From Mermis nigrescens (taxonomy: Eukaryota > Nematoda > Enoplea > Mermithida > Mermithidae), in the NCBI GenBank assembly GCA_036768485.1, contig JAVLUZ010000619.1, positions 1 through 64,000 of the forward strand: a stretch of DNA of 64,000 bases, written 5' to 3'. Positions 1 to 12,124 of this stretch are shown here, piece after piece; position 1 is the first letter of the stretch, and each line of letters starts with the position of its first letter. Below the pieces are notes generated by a model, which saw only the letters and a program-made list of their open reading frames with translations, made no database searches and was not told the DNA's origin. A program made the translations under genes and the position numbers.

Positions 1-44
1 TTTAGTCGGATTCTTCCTTGTTGACTGTTAATTGATGATATTTG

Positions 45-2855
45 TTATGGCTAAAGACGATTTTGGGGGCATGCAAAAGCATAGTAAACGTTAAAGTATA
101 TACCATTGTTCGGCGACGCTCAGTGAGAACAATGGCGAGGGCTAGACGAAGGTCGGCGCATGTCAATAAATGAGAACAAAAGAATCTGGGTCGCGCATCC
201 GCGATTCGGGCTAGCTTAGCATTCGATTTCAAATTCAGGCACTTTTTGCAGCAAGATGATATAAAATTTAACTGAAAAATATGAAGTTTGAAAATCGCTT
301 TTTCACACACATATTACTCGCATGTTGCGCTTGTTGTCTTTTCTATCACATTCCTGGGCGAAATCAGAGGCGTAGCCAGGATTTTGGTTCGGAGGGGGCA
401 AGTACAAAAATTTTTAAAGACTATGTACTTTTGCGTCGAGTGCTTTGATGTGGTACACTACAGTGGAACAATGTGTAGTAAAACTTGAGTTTTTCGACCA
501 TTAGTAGTGTAGCCTGTCCGACTTATGGGTTTTTGACGATCAACAATACAACAAGTGGAGAGCGGCAGCGAAGCGCCAAAATTTTTCAATATTTTCACCG
601 TTTTTGTGTAGAATTTACGGCGTTTTTATAGACAATCAGTTCGGAAATCATGAGTGGCTCAAAGTACCAGAGAATTACGGCATTTTTTTACCGTCGCTAA
701 CATTTTATAGCTCTGTGAATACTGACATTCCTGACAGAGCAGAAAATTATGAAATTTGTGCAAAATAATTTTGACATAATGCTATAAGTTCAGGCTTCTA
801 ACAGGAAAGCTGCGCATTAATGACTTAGTACGAAGCACTAGAATATTTTGACTGATTCGACGCAATGCTGGAGCTTTACAAAAGTAACAACAGTAATCGG
901 CGGAGTTATGCATCGGAAAATTTTGACGCTTTCGCTCTTTAAACTTAATTTATACCGTTTAAATCATGCAGAACAAACAAACCTTCCGGCAGCGAAGCGC
1001 CTGGAAATTTCAAAGAAATTTCAAAACCATTTTTCCCCTTTTTGTCCTACCAAAACTTTTTTTACACTTTTACACGTACAACAAGATTTTATGGTTGGCC
1101 ACAGCGGATCCATTGCAGAGCCACGGAAAATTTTGTAAACAATGCACCTCAATGTTGAATACTAATGTTAAAATTTTCGCAAAATCGGCCAAATCTTAGT
1201 TCTGAATTAAGCCCGAAAACAATTAAAATTGATCGAATCACACAAGAATCCTGAGCTGAAATGTGTTTTCAACCTCTGCTTAGTATATAGTGCAGCAACG
1301 GGTCGCTGGATATAGAAAAATGTACATATCCATGAAAATTTTGTTCTTACCATTTTCAGACCCATTTGTGGTCTTCTTATTAACAAGACGTAGTTCAGAA
1401 ATCAGAAAACGCTTAAGAACACAAGAAAATTTGGCCATTCCTTTCGATTTCAATAGAATTATGTGTCCTTGTAAAGAAAGACAAACAAAGCAGAGAATAA
1501 GCAAACCGGTAGGCAATCTCGCACTTTTACTATTATGCTCGAAAAGCATGCGCAGTTACATTCAAGGAACAAATAGTGCATCAAATCATTAAAGTGATCT
1601 AAAGCGATGAATTTTTTTAGCTTATTCAAGCTTCAAAACTCGCGGATCTATAAAACAATAAATAATAATGACTCATCACTAAGTGCCAGAAGATTTTTGA
1701 CGTTTTTTGCCTTTTTTGAACTCAATTTTTTGATCACAATTCTTGCGCCAGAAAAATCAACAAAATTTTTGAAAAATTTCGGAGGGGGCATGTGCCCCCT
1801 ATGCCCCCCCTGGCTACGCCCTGGGGCGAAATTCTATAATCTTATCTTTAAGATCTCGAAGGAGTTAGACACAGAAAGATCAAGTTTAGATTGACAACTT
1901 GAATTAAATTTTTTAAATTTGAAGTGATTATCTAGAAAAAAAGAGTCTGATACATTAAATCGTGCTATCCATACGCAAAATGTCGAATCTCAATGGTCAA
2001 AAGCAAAGCCCGACCTTCGTTGAAGAGTTGACCGCATGAACACCGCTACATACGAAAGCTTCTTAGTTGAATGGATTTGGCGTAGCAGATTTCCAGAACA
2101 CCGACGAGCTATTCCAGGACTTTTGTCAAGCTGCCTCCGATTTGTACAATATTCAGTGATAGATCATTTAGTTTCTTTCAATGGACGTCAGCAATCCGTT
2201 TTATTTTCATAATTGTTTCACGGACAGAATGTAATAAAATTCCTTTAAAAGCATTTTTATTTCAACTCGAAGACTCTAAATTTGTCATAGATAATTCAAA
2301 TTTTAACTAAAGCAGAAAAGAATATGGTTCTACATTGATGTAGACATCCTACAATGTATCAGACGCTTTTTTCTACATAATCAATTCATATTTAAAAATT
2401 TAATTCAAGTTGTCAATCTAAACTTGATCTTTCTGTGTCCAACTCCTTCGAGAAGATCATAAAGATAAGAGTCATAGGTTTTCGCCCAGAAAACGTATAA
2501 GAAAAGACAACAAGCGCAACATGCAAGTTATGTATGTTGATAAAAAGTGATTTTTAAACTTCATATTGTTCAATTAAATTTTATATCATCTTAATGCAAA
2601 AATTGCGCTGAATTTGAAGGTAACATTCAAAACCGATGATTTTGCGAATTTGAAGTTTGAAATCGAATGCTAAACTAGCCCGAATCGCATATGCGCGACC
2701 CACTTTCTTTTTGTTCTCATATATTGACATGCGCTGACCTTCGTCCAACCATCGTCATTGTTCTCACTGAGCGTCGCCGAACAATGGTATATACTTTAAC
2801 GTTAACTTATACTTTTGCATGCCCCCCAAATCGTCTTTAGCCTTTGTTATTTATA
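45..2855. repeat. Large foldback (inverted) repeat, interrupted
   Basis: Bases from about 45-364 and 1833-1970 reappear in reverse complement at about 2340-2855. The match includes the stretches around the GGCATGC motif near 67 and 2818, the region near 1880 paired with the one near 2430, and the inner segment near 1945 paired with 2355. Each arm is roughly 480 bases, with a spacer of about 370 bases. The left arm is interrupted by a hAT-type element at 365-1824. No protein is recognisable. The 102-codon minus-strand ORF at the left edge lies in the arm and looks like chance. A full alignment would set the outer ends, and the left one may lie close to the window edge. Confidence 0.75.
365..1824. 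mobile_element. hAT-type non-autonomous transposon, copy 1
   Basis: The ends are inverted: CAGAGGCGTAGCCAGG on the left and CCTGGCTACGCCCTG on the right. The flanks repeat GGGCGAAAT (356-364 and 824-832), which fits the 8 bp duplication typical of hAT elements within one base. The interrupted flanks rejoin into one arm of the surrounding foldback repeat. The interior has the family's short GCGAAGCGCC-type sub-repeats and a central block (about 1290-1600) shared with the copies at 3390-5952 and 7847-10083. The ORFs inside (for example 1290-1592) have no recognisable domain, and no transposase was found. Confidence 0.75.
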
Positions 2856-3389
2856 GTTCTGTTCAATTTTGAAACTGTTGAAAAATAATTACTCAAGAAT
2901 TTACGATTAAAACATAAACTGCGTTCAAATTGTGGGTGGCCTTAAACTTTTGAGCGGCATTTATGGACAAAATCCATCACATCTATATAATGAAGACGAG
3001 TAGACTGAAAAAACGCGCGCAGTGCTGTAATGACCTGTTTGGCGAATAGAGGAAAAACAAAAATCCTAATACTCTTTTATTCATTTTTGTGAAAAATTAA
3101 ATTGTTGGACTTCGGTCCCCTGATTCTTCCAGAATTCACTGAACTCTATTTCTATTGATTCTGCTAGATTGAATTAGGCTACAAAAGTGGCGTATAAATT
3201 CGGTCTTTTTCGCTAGACTTCCAAAAACTCGATATATTGCAGAATATCACTTCTTATGTATTTGTCAAAAACGCTTTTGTAGCCGCTTTATTAACTTTTT
3301 CAAAAAGCTGTCGGAAAAAATAGAACGGACTATAAGTAAGAATGGTTCATTTAACTGAAAATATGATTATGTAGGTATACCTGCGTAGA

Positions 3390-5952
3390 ATAGGCATGCA
3401 GGTATTCACATACGACGCTTGGTTGTCAAGGAAGCCGAAAATCTTTAGAAAATCTCAACACTTTCACCAATTTCGTCCTCCGAAAAATCTTTGTACATGT
3501 ACAAAGAATGATCCTGAAATGACTCTGTACATTATGTACGTCGGGAAAATCATTATCAAATATATCAAAGAAACAATGTTGTAAATACATATTATAGGTT
3601 ACGGGCCCTTTAAGCAGCTAATCTCTGGGTAGCCAGTACGCTAGGACATTAAGAGAATGTAAAAAAGCATTTTTTATGGTTGGGGTCTGTGACGCGCTCA
3701 TGCGCCCTCCCCCAGCGGAATCCGGGGCATAGCCCCGGAAAATTTTGTAAAAAATCCCGGTAAGCTTGAATCTTGGTTCAGAATTCAGCCTAGAAACAGC
3801 TAAAATTTATTAACTCCAACATATGTACAGGTCCGTGAAAAAACTTTGGCAGGCGAAATAATGCACGGAGAGATGAGTAAAATTGTATCTATTTGCTAAA
3901 AAATCATCAAATTTTCGGCGTTTCAAGTCATATGTCAAGCATTTCATATAGTTTGCCTCATGCGCGACCAACAAATTACAATTTTTATAAGTTAATAAGA
4001 AAAAATTTTTTCCTGAAAAGATCGAATTTTATGGGGAGAATGCGGTTTTTACGAGCTATCCAGACGAAGTTTCCATGGCACAGACCGATTTATCTTGAGT
4101 CCGTCCCTCTCTGACGAATCCTGAATATGTGCCGTCGTATGCACAAAAATCTTAATTGCTTGCTGTTTAATAAATAAATGTGTGCTGAGCTGAATGCGGT
4201 TTTGACCTTTGCATTATGTAAATAGTGCAGCAAAGGGTCACTCTCAGTGAGATATAGAAAAATGTATCAATGTAAACTTTGTTCCAACCGCACATGGGCG
4301 TGCTGACGGGTCTAGGGCGTTTACACACCCGCAGAAGTTGAAAAACCCTCGCAGATTACTGTAGACCCATGACATTCTATTTTTAGTAACATTTTTGGCA
4401 ATTGTAGGCGATTTCACTTATCCAAAACTTTTCTTGCTGCCTTTGTATGGTTCCAACCATTTCCGGGCCCATATATGGCCTTCTTATTAACAGGATGTAT
4501 GTAGTTTAGAAATCAGAATATGCGAAAAACACAAGAAAATTTGGCCATCCTAATTAGAGTAGGATTACAGAATTGATGGAATAGACGGCATAATTGTAGT
4601 ACCGGATACCCGTACTCTGTGTGCGCCCATGCACTTTACGTGAATCGATTTTTTGTAGTAACTGCAACTGCAATAAACTTAGCTTTAAATCTAGAAATCA
4701 ATGGTGTGCGAAAGATTATATCGGCAATGTAGGTGACTAGAAGGTTATAAAGGTCCCAACGCATCGCACTCAGCTTTTTAAGACTAATCTCACGCTTACA
4801 AGGAATAAATTCGAGGTGTTTTATAAATTTCCTGAACGAACTAGAAGGTTTCAGAACATGAGACATAGCTCATTAGAAATAATCATAAAATTTTCTAGGT
4901 ATTCACTGAAAAAAAATTCGAAATACGTCAGAAACTCACAAAATAAGAGCTGAAAACATATAAAGTTACAGTATGACAGCCTTCCTGGCGGCCATATTGA
5001 AAAACTGGAATTCTTTACTGAATCAGACAAACAGAATAAACAGGATATCGAAATTGCAGGACGAACTATTCAGTAACACGAAAAACAAAAAAGAGTGACA
5101 TTTAGAGCACAAAAGTATCTAACTATTTTGCTATTTTTCAAAATATGACACAAAACCAATATACTGTAGTGATCATGCAAAGTTTGAGCACTTTTTAGAG
5201 CCTAGCATACTGTAGACATAAGCTAGCACAACTTTTCTTGGCAAAATAGTTTCGTTTAAAATTATCTACCCAGACTACCCAGAACGCTTTATTTTATTGA
5301 AATCCATCAAGTGGTTCGCGCGTTAATCTCAAAAACAGCCATTTCACTGAAACGCATTATTCGATGGTAAGGAGGTATACTTGCTTTGGCCTGCAGCTAT
5401 ACTGCAGTTGCATGGTATTATATAAGTTGTACAACTATAACCTTCTAGTCACCTAAATTGCCGATGTAATTTTTCGCACACCATTAATTTCAAGATATAA
5501 AACTAACTTTATTGCAGTTACAGTTACTACAAAAAAATCAATTGACGTAAAGCGCATGGGCACACAGAAAGTACGGGTCCCCGGTACTACAATTATGCCG
5601 GAATAGACTTTAAAGACCAACGAAGCAGAGAATTGATTAACCGCTGTATACAGTGATTTTCGCATTTTTACAATGATGCTAAAAACGCGGGTCTAAATAA
5701 GTACATACCTACTGACATTAAATAAATTAATGTGAAGTGCTGATGATTTTTACTGACATAAGCTTATAAATGTATTGGAACTGTATAACATTGAATAACA
5801 ATTATTAGGTGCGAAGCGCCGGAAAATGTTGAAGTTTTTGCCTTTATAACTCGGTTTTTTTAGCACATACTATTGCACCACAAAATCAACAGAATTTGTA
5901 AAAAATTTCTGAGGGGGCACCGGACACATGCTTTCCTTTGGCTATGCCCTTG
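3390..5952. mobile_element. hAT-type element, diverged copy, split by a MITE
   Basis: The stretches at 3470-3510, 3700-3800, 4220-4560 and 5600-5952 match parts of the hAT-type elements at 365-1824 and 7847-10083. Shared features include a GTACATGTAC-containing segment, the GGAAAATTTTGTAAA block, the interior around 4500 and a right end reading GGCTATGCCCTTG. The match breaks at 4587 and resumes at 5601, exactly where a MITE with its own duplication is inserted. The left end was not identified, so 3390 is approximate. Confidence 0.5.
4587..5600. mobile_element. MITE with long TIRs (about 170 bp) and GAATAGAC duplication
   Basis: Bases from 4587 to about 4755 are inverted at about 5440-5600. 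The outer ends read GGCATAATTGTAGTACCGG and its complement. GAATAGAC occurs at 4579-4586 and again at 5601-5608, giving an 8 bp target duplication with one ambiguous G. The interior (4760-5440) has no recognisable coding sequence. The two ORFs in the TIRs (4636-4866 and 5453-5665, minus strand) arise only because the TIRs are copies of each other. An 8 bp duplication suggests hAT-type mobilisation, but the termini alone do not prove a superfamily. Confidence 0.8.
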
Positions 5953-6561
5953 AAATTCCACGCTCTAATTTTCCCCAAACTCGATCCGTTTTCCTCATAA
6001 CAAATCCAACAAAGTCACAACAATTACCTAAATAAATTCGATCAATAAAAACGTACCATTATTTTCAGTCAATTTTTGGGCATGCTATTCTTTACCCTCT
6101 AGTAAAATCATAAACGGATAAAGACGTGTTGAACAGTATACGCCCCGAACGGAGCAAGCAAAAATTGCCTGTGTCGGCCATATTTCAGGCCAACACGGCG
6201 GGGTATTGGTAAAAGTTTTCAACCAGCAATAACTGCACCTCGGATAAACCTCATGGATTACAGTATCGCCTCTGCGCAAAGCTGGGAGATGAGAATTTTT
6301 TCGGTTATATAGCTGATCTGGAACATCAACCCTACGGGTTGAACTGAAAAATAGGAAGGAGTTGCGTTCATTAAGTTATAAATAGCTGAGCAGTCGTTAA
6401 AAAATGCGCTTCGGCGTGCTCCTGAGCAAAATTTCTTTTCACCAATCAATCTGATTGTTTTAACTAACTTTTGTAGAATTTCCATGTACACAAACGGATC
6501 ACCGTACACCGTATAGTCTGCCAGGCACAATACAGGTCGACCTTAATGTTCTAGTACCTAT
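5953..6561. other. No gene seen
   Basis: This is AT-rich sequence between two repeats. Two short overlapping minus-strand ORFs (64 and 90 codons) show no domain, no codon-use signal and no conserved motif that I recognise. It may be older repeat sequence. Confidence 0.5.
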
Positions 6562-7583
6562 CTAGGCGCGGATTTAGAGGGTGCGTATGGGGTCGTTCGT
6601 CCCATCATCAAAAATAATCGGGCGCAATAGGGAATAATGTGTATTTTTAAGAGATTAGCCATTTTTTATCACGATTTTTCACATTTTTCGGGTAGTGCTC
6701 ATTGATGACATTTATTGATTTCCTCGGCGTTTTAACGCAAACGCTAGTTTAGGAGTGTATCTATTGCTTACGTGAAGTCCTCTTAGACATACTTCAATAT
6801 CTAATTTATTGAAGAAATAATAATCGAATATAATAAAGCCCGAACACAAACTAAGTGCAAAAGAACCTAAAAACTGAACCCATAGCATTCAGTACTTATA
6901 CGATTACTTAATGCCGAAAAATACACGACTTACGCAGATGGTTCTTTAAAAATAAGTTAAAAGACTTAGAGCAATTAATTAAATCAATACAAAACATATG
7001 TGAGCAAGTGTTAAGAAAATTGGAAAAGGCTAATCTGAACATATGCAAATTAACACTTGCGCGGCTTCTATCAACCAAGTAAGCTAAATTGGGAAAAGTG
7101 ATTAACGCGAAAAGAGTAGTTATCATTAATCAAGAGGAAATATAGATGAGATTTAGTCGATTTCCACGTGGACTCCGGGTTTCTTGATTCTTGAGTTGGA
7201 AATTGGGTGCTAGAGTCACATAGGCTACTTTGTGTGCGTTTTTGAATATTCATATTGATTTTCTATGTCACAGCTTTCTTACAACTTTATTTTCACATCA
7301 TCAGAGTAGTGTATAGAACAATGATTCTTTAATCCGTACAATGATTTTTCGAGTATATTTTCGGTGCTTTGTTCCGCTTTTGGCACTAATTTTTGCGCAT
7401 TTTTCAAAAGGAACTTTCAAAATATTCTAACCTTTCCGGATGAAAAATGATTCCGTCTACCAAAAGACGAGAAAACCGTTTCTTCAAGCAAAATGAACGG
7501 AGTTTTTCTGGACAATTTTTGATACTTTTGGAAAAAATTTAGGTTCTGCTCCCCTCTATCAGAAAATTCTGGATTTGCCACAG
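6562..7583. mobile_element. hAT-like repeat of a second family, copy 1
   Basis: The segment starts CTAGGCGCGGATTTAGAGG and ends near GGATTTGCCACAG. Its first 130 bases match the reverse complement of 17155-17284. Its last bases match the reverse complement of the start of the element at 16854. The flanking 8-mers (GTACCTAT and TTACCATT) are only weakly similar, so the duplication is not convincing here. The internal ORFs are short and unrecognised. Confidence 0.5.
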
Positions 7584-7846
7584 TTACCATTGTACCTTTA
7601 TATGGACCAGATGAAGAGCTTCATAGCCCATTGTGAGGGTGGTGGAATAGCTAATATACAGAGGCCGCATTGTTTTTATACATTAGCAAGTAGCAAGCAA
7701 CAATGTTTATTTCTGATTTTACATTAAAATGATTTTAAATAATCAAATATTAATATAAATATTTGACAGTTATTTCTCTGTTTCTTGTCGATTTTTGTCT
7801 GTTTATAATGTTGCTAATAAAACTAATTAGATATACTTACCTACAC

Positions 7847-10083
7847 CATAGGCGAAGCCGGGGAAGGGGTCATTGGGGGCATGTAACCGCCCAAAAATTC
7901 TCAGAAATATTGTTGATTTTTCTGTTGCAATAATGTGTGTCCAGAAAACTGAGTTCAAAAAGGCAAAAACGTCACAATTTTCCGGCGCTTCGCGCCGAGT
8001 CATTATTATTTATTGTTATATAGATACAATGAATTTAAAAGCTTGAATCAGCTAAAATAATCCAGCACTTCACATCACTTTAGTTATTTAATGCACTATT
8101 TGTTCGTTGAATGAAACTGCGCATGCTTGTTGAGCATAAGAGTTAAACTGCGAAAATGATTGTTTACCAGTTTGACTATTCTCTGCTTGGTTTGTCTTTC
8201 TTTACAAGGACACATAATCCTATTTTAAATGAAAGGAATAGCCAGATTTTCTTATATTTTTGCGCATTTCCTGTTTTCTGAACTGCATCTTGTTAATAAG
8301 AAGGCCACAAATGGGCCTGAAAACGGTAAGAACAAAATTTTCATTGATACATTTTTCTATATCTTATTGGCAACGAACGACCCATTGCTGCACTATGTAA
8401 TTAGCAGAGGTCGAAAAACGCATTTCAGCACATAAGTTTTGTGCAATGTAGGAGTTCATTATTTTAAGTGTTTTTGGGCTTGATTCAGAACAGAGATTTC
8501 GCCGATTTTGCGAAAATTTTAAGGTTACTATTCAACATTAAAATGCTTGTTTTACAAAATTTTCCGGGACTCTGCCTCGGACCCCGCTGGGAACGCTTCA
8601 GCGCGCTACCCCAGACCCCCCCGCAGCCGTAAAATCTCGTTGTACATGTGCAACGAGACTTAAGGGAGAACACGCCAGGTAAGAAGGTTAGGAATTTCTA
8701 AAAATTTTCGGCGTTTCGCGCCGGCAATAATTTTTCTGTTTTGTATGATTTAAGCAGTATAAATTGAGTTTAAAATGCAAAAAACGTCAAAATCTTCCGG
8801 CGCATAGTGCCGCCAGTTACTATTATTTCTTATTGTTAAGGTCCAGCATTGCGTTTAAAAGCCTAAATCATCGAAATATCTTCAAACAAAATTGATTAAT
8901 TCGCAGTTTTCTTCTTATAAGCTTGAATTGTCAAAATTCTTTTGTACAAATTTGATAATTTTCTACGGTCAGACTATTAGTATTAACAGAGCTACAAAAT
9001 GTTAAGGACGGTAAGGAATGACTAAACTTCTTGGCACTTTGCGTCACTTATGATTTCCGAACTGTTTGTCAATAGAAAGGCCGTAAATTCTAAATGAAAA
9101 CGGTAGAAATTACAAAAGTTTTCGCAATTCGCGCCGCTATACACTTTTTGTATTTTTGATCGTCTGAAACCCATAAATTAGCTAGGCTACACTACTAAAG
9201 CTTGAAAAACTCAGTTTTATTATACATAACGTTCAGTGCATTTTTGTACTCGGCAAATATTTTTCCCGATGTACAAAGACTTTTCGGGACCGTCTTTGTA
9301 CATATACAAAGATTTTTGAGAAGACAAAAAATGTAAAAAGGGTCTGAAATTCGCAAAAATTTTCAGCCGCTTCGCGCCGGAATCATTAATTGTGTGTTCT
9401 ATATATGTATCTGTATAATGGCAGAAATTGCATTTCAAAAGGAAAAATGTCAATTTTTTCGGCGTTTCGCGCCGTTTTAAGACGATTCTTAGCGAATTTT
9501 GCCCTTAGAGACCAAAAATTAGCTGAAATACACTACCAAAAGTCGAACAACTCTGTTTTTACCACGCTAAAATCGCTACTGTACCATATTATAGTACCCA
9601 AAAAATTTGTGTGCACAAAATGAACAAAGATTTTTGGGAAGACAAAAACTGTAAAAAGATGTAAAATTCCCAATAAAATTTGACGCTTCGCGCCGAAATG
9701 AGTAATTGTTTGTCCTATATATCTTTAAAATGACAGAATTTGCATATAGAATGGAAAAATATCAAATTTTTAGGCGCTTCGCGTCGTTTTGAGACAATTT
9801 TTAGTAATTGTTGGCGTCAGAAACCCAGAAATTAGCTAAAATACAGTACCAAAGATCGAAAACCCTGTTTAACCTGACTAAAATCGCTACTGTACTATAG
9901 TATAGTACACAAAAATTTGCAGGTACAAAATGTACAAAGACTTTTGGGGACCATCTTTGTACATGTACAAACGGACTTTGTAGAAAAAACACTAATAACG
10001 TTACTGACATTCAATGCAAAATTAGTCTTAAAAAATTGTTGTTTATGCCCCCGCCCCGAACCAAAATCCTGGCTACGCCTCTG
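7847..10083. mobile_element. hAT-type non-autonomous transposon, copy 2
   Basis: The element runs from CATAGGCGAAGCCGGGG to CCTGGCTACGCCTCTG and is flanked by an exact 8 bp duplication, ACCTACAC (7839-7846 and 10084-10091). It is inverted relative to copy 1 and shares its interior (8090-8420 corresponds to about 1290-1600 in reverse). Between 8690 and 9790 it has many short units ending in GCGCCG-type words followed by GAAAATTTT, and several GTACA-rich palindromes such as those at 9270-9310 and 9930-9970. No transposase domain is visible, so it would have to be moved in trans. Confidence 0.85.
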
Positions 10084-10129
10084 ACCTACACTATTTATAA
10101 TATTAATTTCGAGTTATCTCTGTGTGTTT

Positions 10130-10812
10130 TGTGTGTGTGTGTGTGTGTGTGCCGGAGAAAAAGTTTTTACTGTTAATCATATTTTAACTCAATACGTAGT
10201 CTGAGCTTCTGATTCCGAATTTTCGATCAAGATGGCTCGATTGGGCTAGTGAAACCCGGAAACGACGGATTACTATAAAATGTATAAGCGGCTCTAGTGG
10301 CTTCTGTAATTGCCGTGGGGCAAATATTTTATGGCACACTAGGCCAACTTTTAATGCGCTATCGACTGCAGTGAACCACTTCACACCGCAGTGTAAACTG
10401 ACGAAAACCCGTAATAAAAACGCTATTTAGGGTTGCATTTTTCTTCATATCTCAAATCGCGGCGAATAAATTTCATTTGAATTCTGATCATACCGACTGA
10501 CTTTACTGCAGATTTTGGGGAAAATTCACGGTTGATTTTAACATACCCTATCCATAACGCAAAATTTTGGATTGTTGTCTTTCTGCCGAAGCACAGCTTG
10601 GATGGTACTTCCGTAATTTGGCCTTTTGGGGTATGTTGGACCTCTGATTCCAAATTGACTAATTTAAATGCGATCACGGGAGCTTTCGGAAACATGATTC
10701 CTCGTTGAGGACGAGCTCACAGCAAAGCAGGCTATCAAATTATGAATTGTCTTTTGAATAATTTAAATCAACATGCGTACGATTCAACATAAACAAGCCG
10801 AAAGCAGCAAAC

Positions 10813-10890
<78 letters not shown>

Positions 10891-11625
10891 AAAAAAGTTT
10901 TTACCTCGTAATGGATAATATACTGATATTCATATTTTGGCTCAATAAGTATTCGATTTTCCGAATTTTTGAATAAAATGAATTGGCTATCGAGCTCCTG
11001 AAACTCGAAAACGACGGATTACCATAAAAAGTTTTAGTGACTCTTGCTGATTGTGTAATTACCGTTAGGCAAATTTTTTAGGCCATCTTCGACAAACTTT
11101 TGATGCGCTATTGAAAGGTGTAAACCTCTTCGTACCTCAGTGTAGACTGCCGAAAAACCGTAAGAAAAACGCTTTTAAAGGTTGCATTTTTTCTTTATAT
11201 GAATCTCAAATCGCAATTAATAAATTTCATTTAAATTTTAACTATTTATTAATGACATCACGACGTACCTTACTGTAGAATTCGAAAATGATTCACGGAT
11301 TGGTTTTTGAGATGAGGGAGCCAAAACAAACCGTGCCCTATCCATTAAGTAAAATTTTGGGTTTTCGTCTCTTTGTAGAAGCACGCTTAAGTATTACTCC
11401 CAAAATTTGCCCCCAGGTTTATTGAACCTATGATTCTGATTCGACTACTTAAAATCCTAGCACCGTTAAACAGTTAACGGAAGGCTTAACAGAAAATCAC
11501 GAAATGTTCTAACAAGCTTGATCAATCAATCAAAAGCGAGCTAGCCGCAAGTTAAAATATCAAATTATGAATAAAGTTTTTGATGATGTAAACCAACGTG
11601 CCTGCATTTGATGTAAATCAGCTTA
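10130..11625. repeat. Diverged tandem duplication, each unit starting with (TG)n
   Basis: Two consecutive units of about 690 and 810 bases align with each other. Each starts with a TG tract, then a GAAAAAGTTTTTAC-like word, then ACGACGGATTAC (near 10263 and 11013), then AAACGCT followed by GGTTGCATTTTT (near 10420 and 11170). Each ends near AAAGCAGCAAA (near 10801 and 11622). The units differ by many substitutions and indels, so the duplication is old. No coding potential is seen. Confidence 0.75.
10815..10889. repeat. (TG)n microsatellite
   Basis: An uninterrupted run of about 37 TG dinucleotides lies at the head of the second tandem unit. A shorter, interrupted TG tract (about 10120-10151) heads the first unit. 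Confidence 0.95.
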
Positions 11626-11953
11626 AAGCAGCAAAGGCTCCGCTCCCCACAACTTCAAATATTTCTGCTTCTAGCGGCTAATTTTACATGAAACTTACGG
11701 ACAAAGTTTATGAAATATTGTGTGTGTATGAACGCATTAAGAATAAACGGCGTCGGTGAAATGATTGGATAAACTCTGCTGCGTACTAAACTAACGGACA
11801 CTCGTGCCAGACCAAACGATAAATCGGACGTAGCCCCTCCAGAGATGTGGGTCAGTTAGTACCCAAAAAGCGACAACTCGACAGCCGCCCTGGCTGAGAC
11901 AGGAAACTACTTAAATTGTACTTAAGATGAATAATTGGTTACAGACCTCCACC
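11626..11953. other. No gene seen
   Basis: Unassigned AT-rich sequence between the tandem duplication and a MITE. No ORF of interest and no repeat partner in the window was noticed. Confidence 0.4.
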
Positions 11954-12124
11954 TATAGCCTGTTTCACATAACTTTGTGCATGAATTCTAAGAATTTTCA
12001 TCGACAATAGGCCGAGGGTTACGATAATTATATATCATATCGATGCTAAAATCGCAATCTGTCAGCTTATTGTCAATCATAGTTCTAAAATTTATGATCG
12101 AAGTTGTGTGAAACAGACTATAAT
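11954..12124. mobile_element. Small MITE, TA-type termini
   Basis: This 171-base unit starts TATAGCCTGTTTCACA and ends TGTGAAACAGACTATA. The terminal inverted repeats extend for about 20 bases, and further partial pairing is visible around GAATTCTAAGAA and TTCTAAAATT. TA or TATA at both ends fits a Tc1/mariner-type duplication, but no autonomous partner is in the window. Confidence 0.7.

Noticed and set aside
1290..1592. 100-codon ORF inside hAT copy 1, with an antisense ORF of similar size
   Set aside because: The corresponding region in the other copies is not open, and no transposase motif is present.
10773..10976. 67-codon ORF with a CVCVCV run
   Set aside because: It is only the translation of the TG microsatellite.
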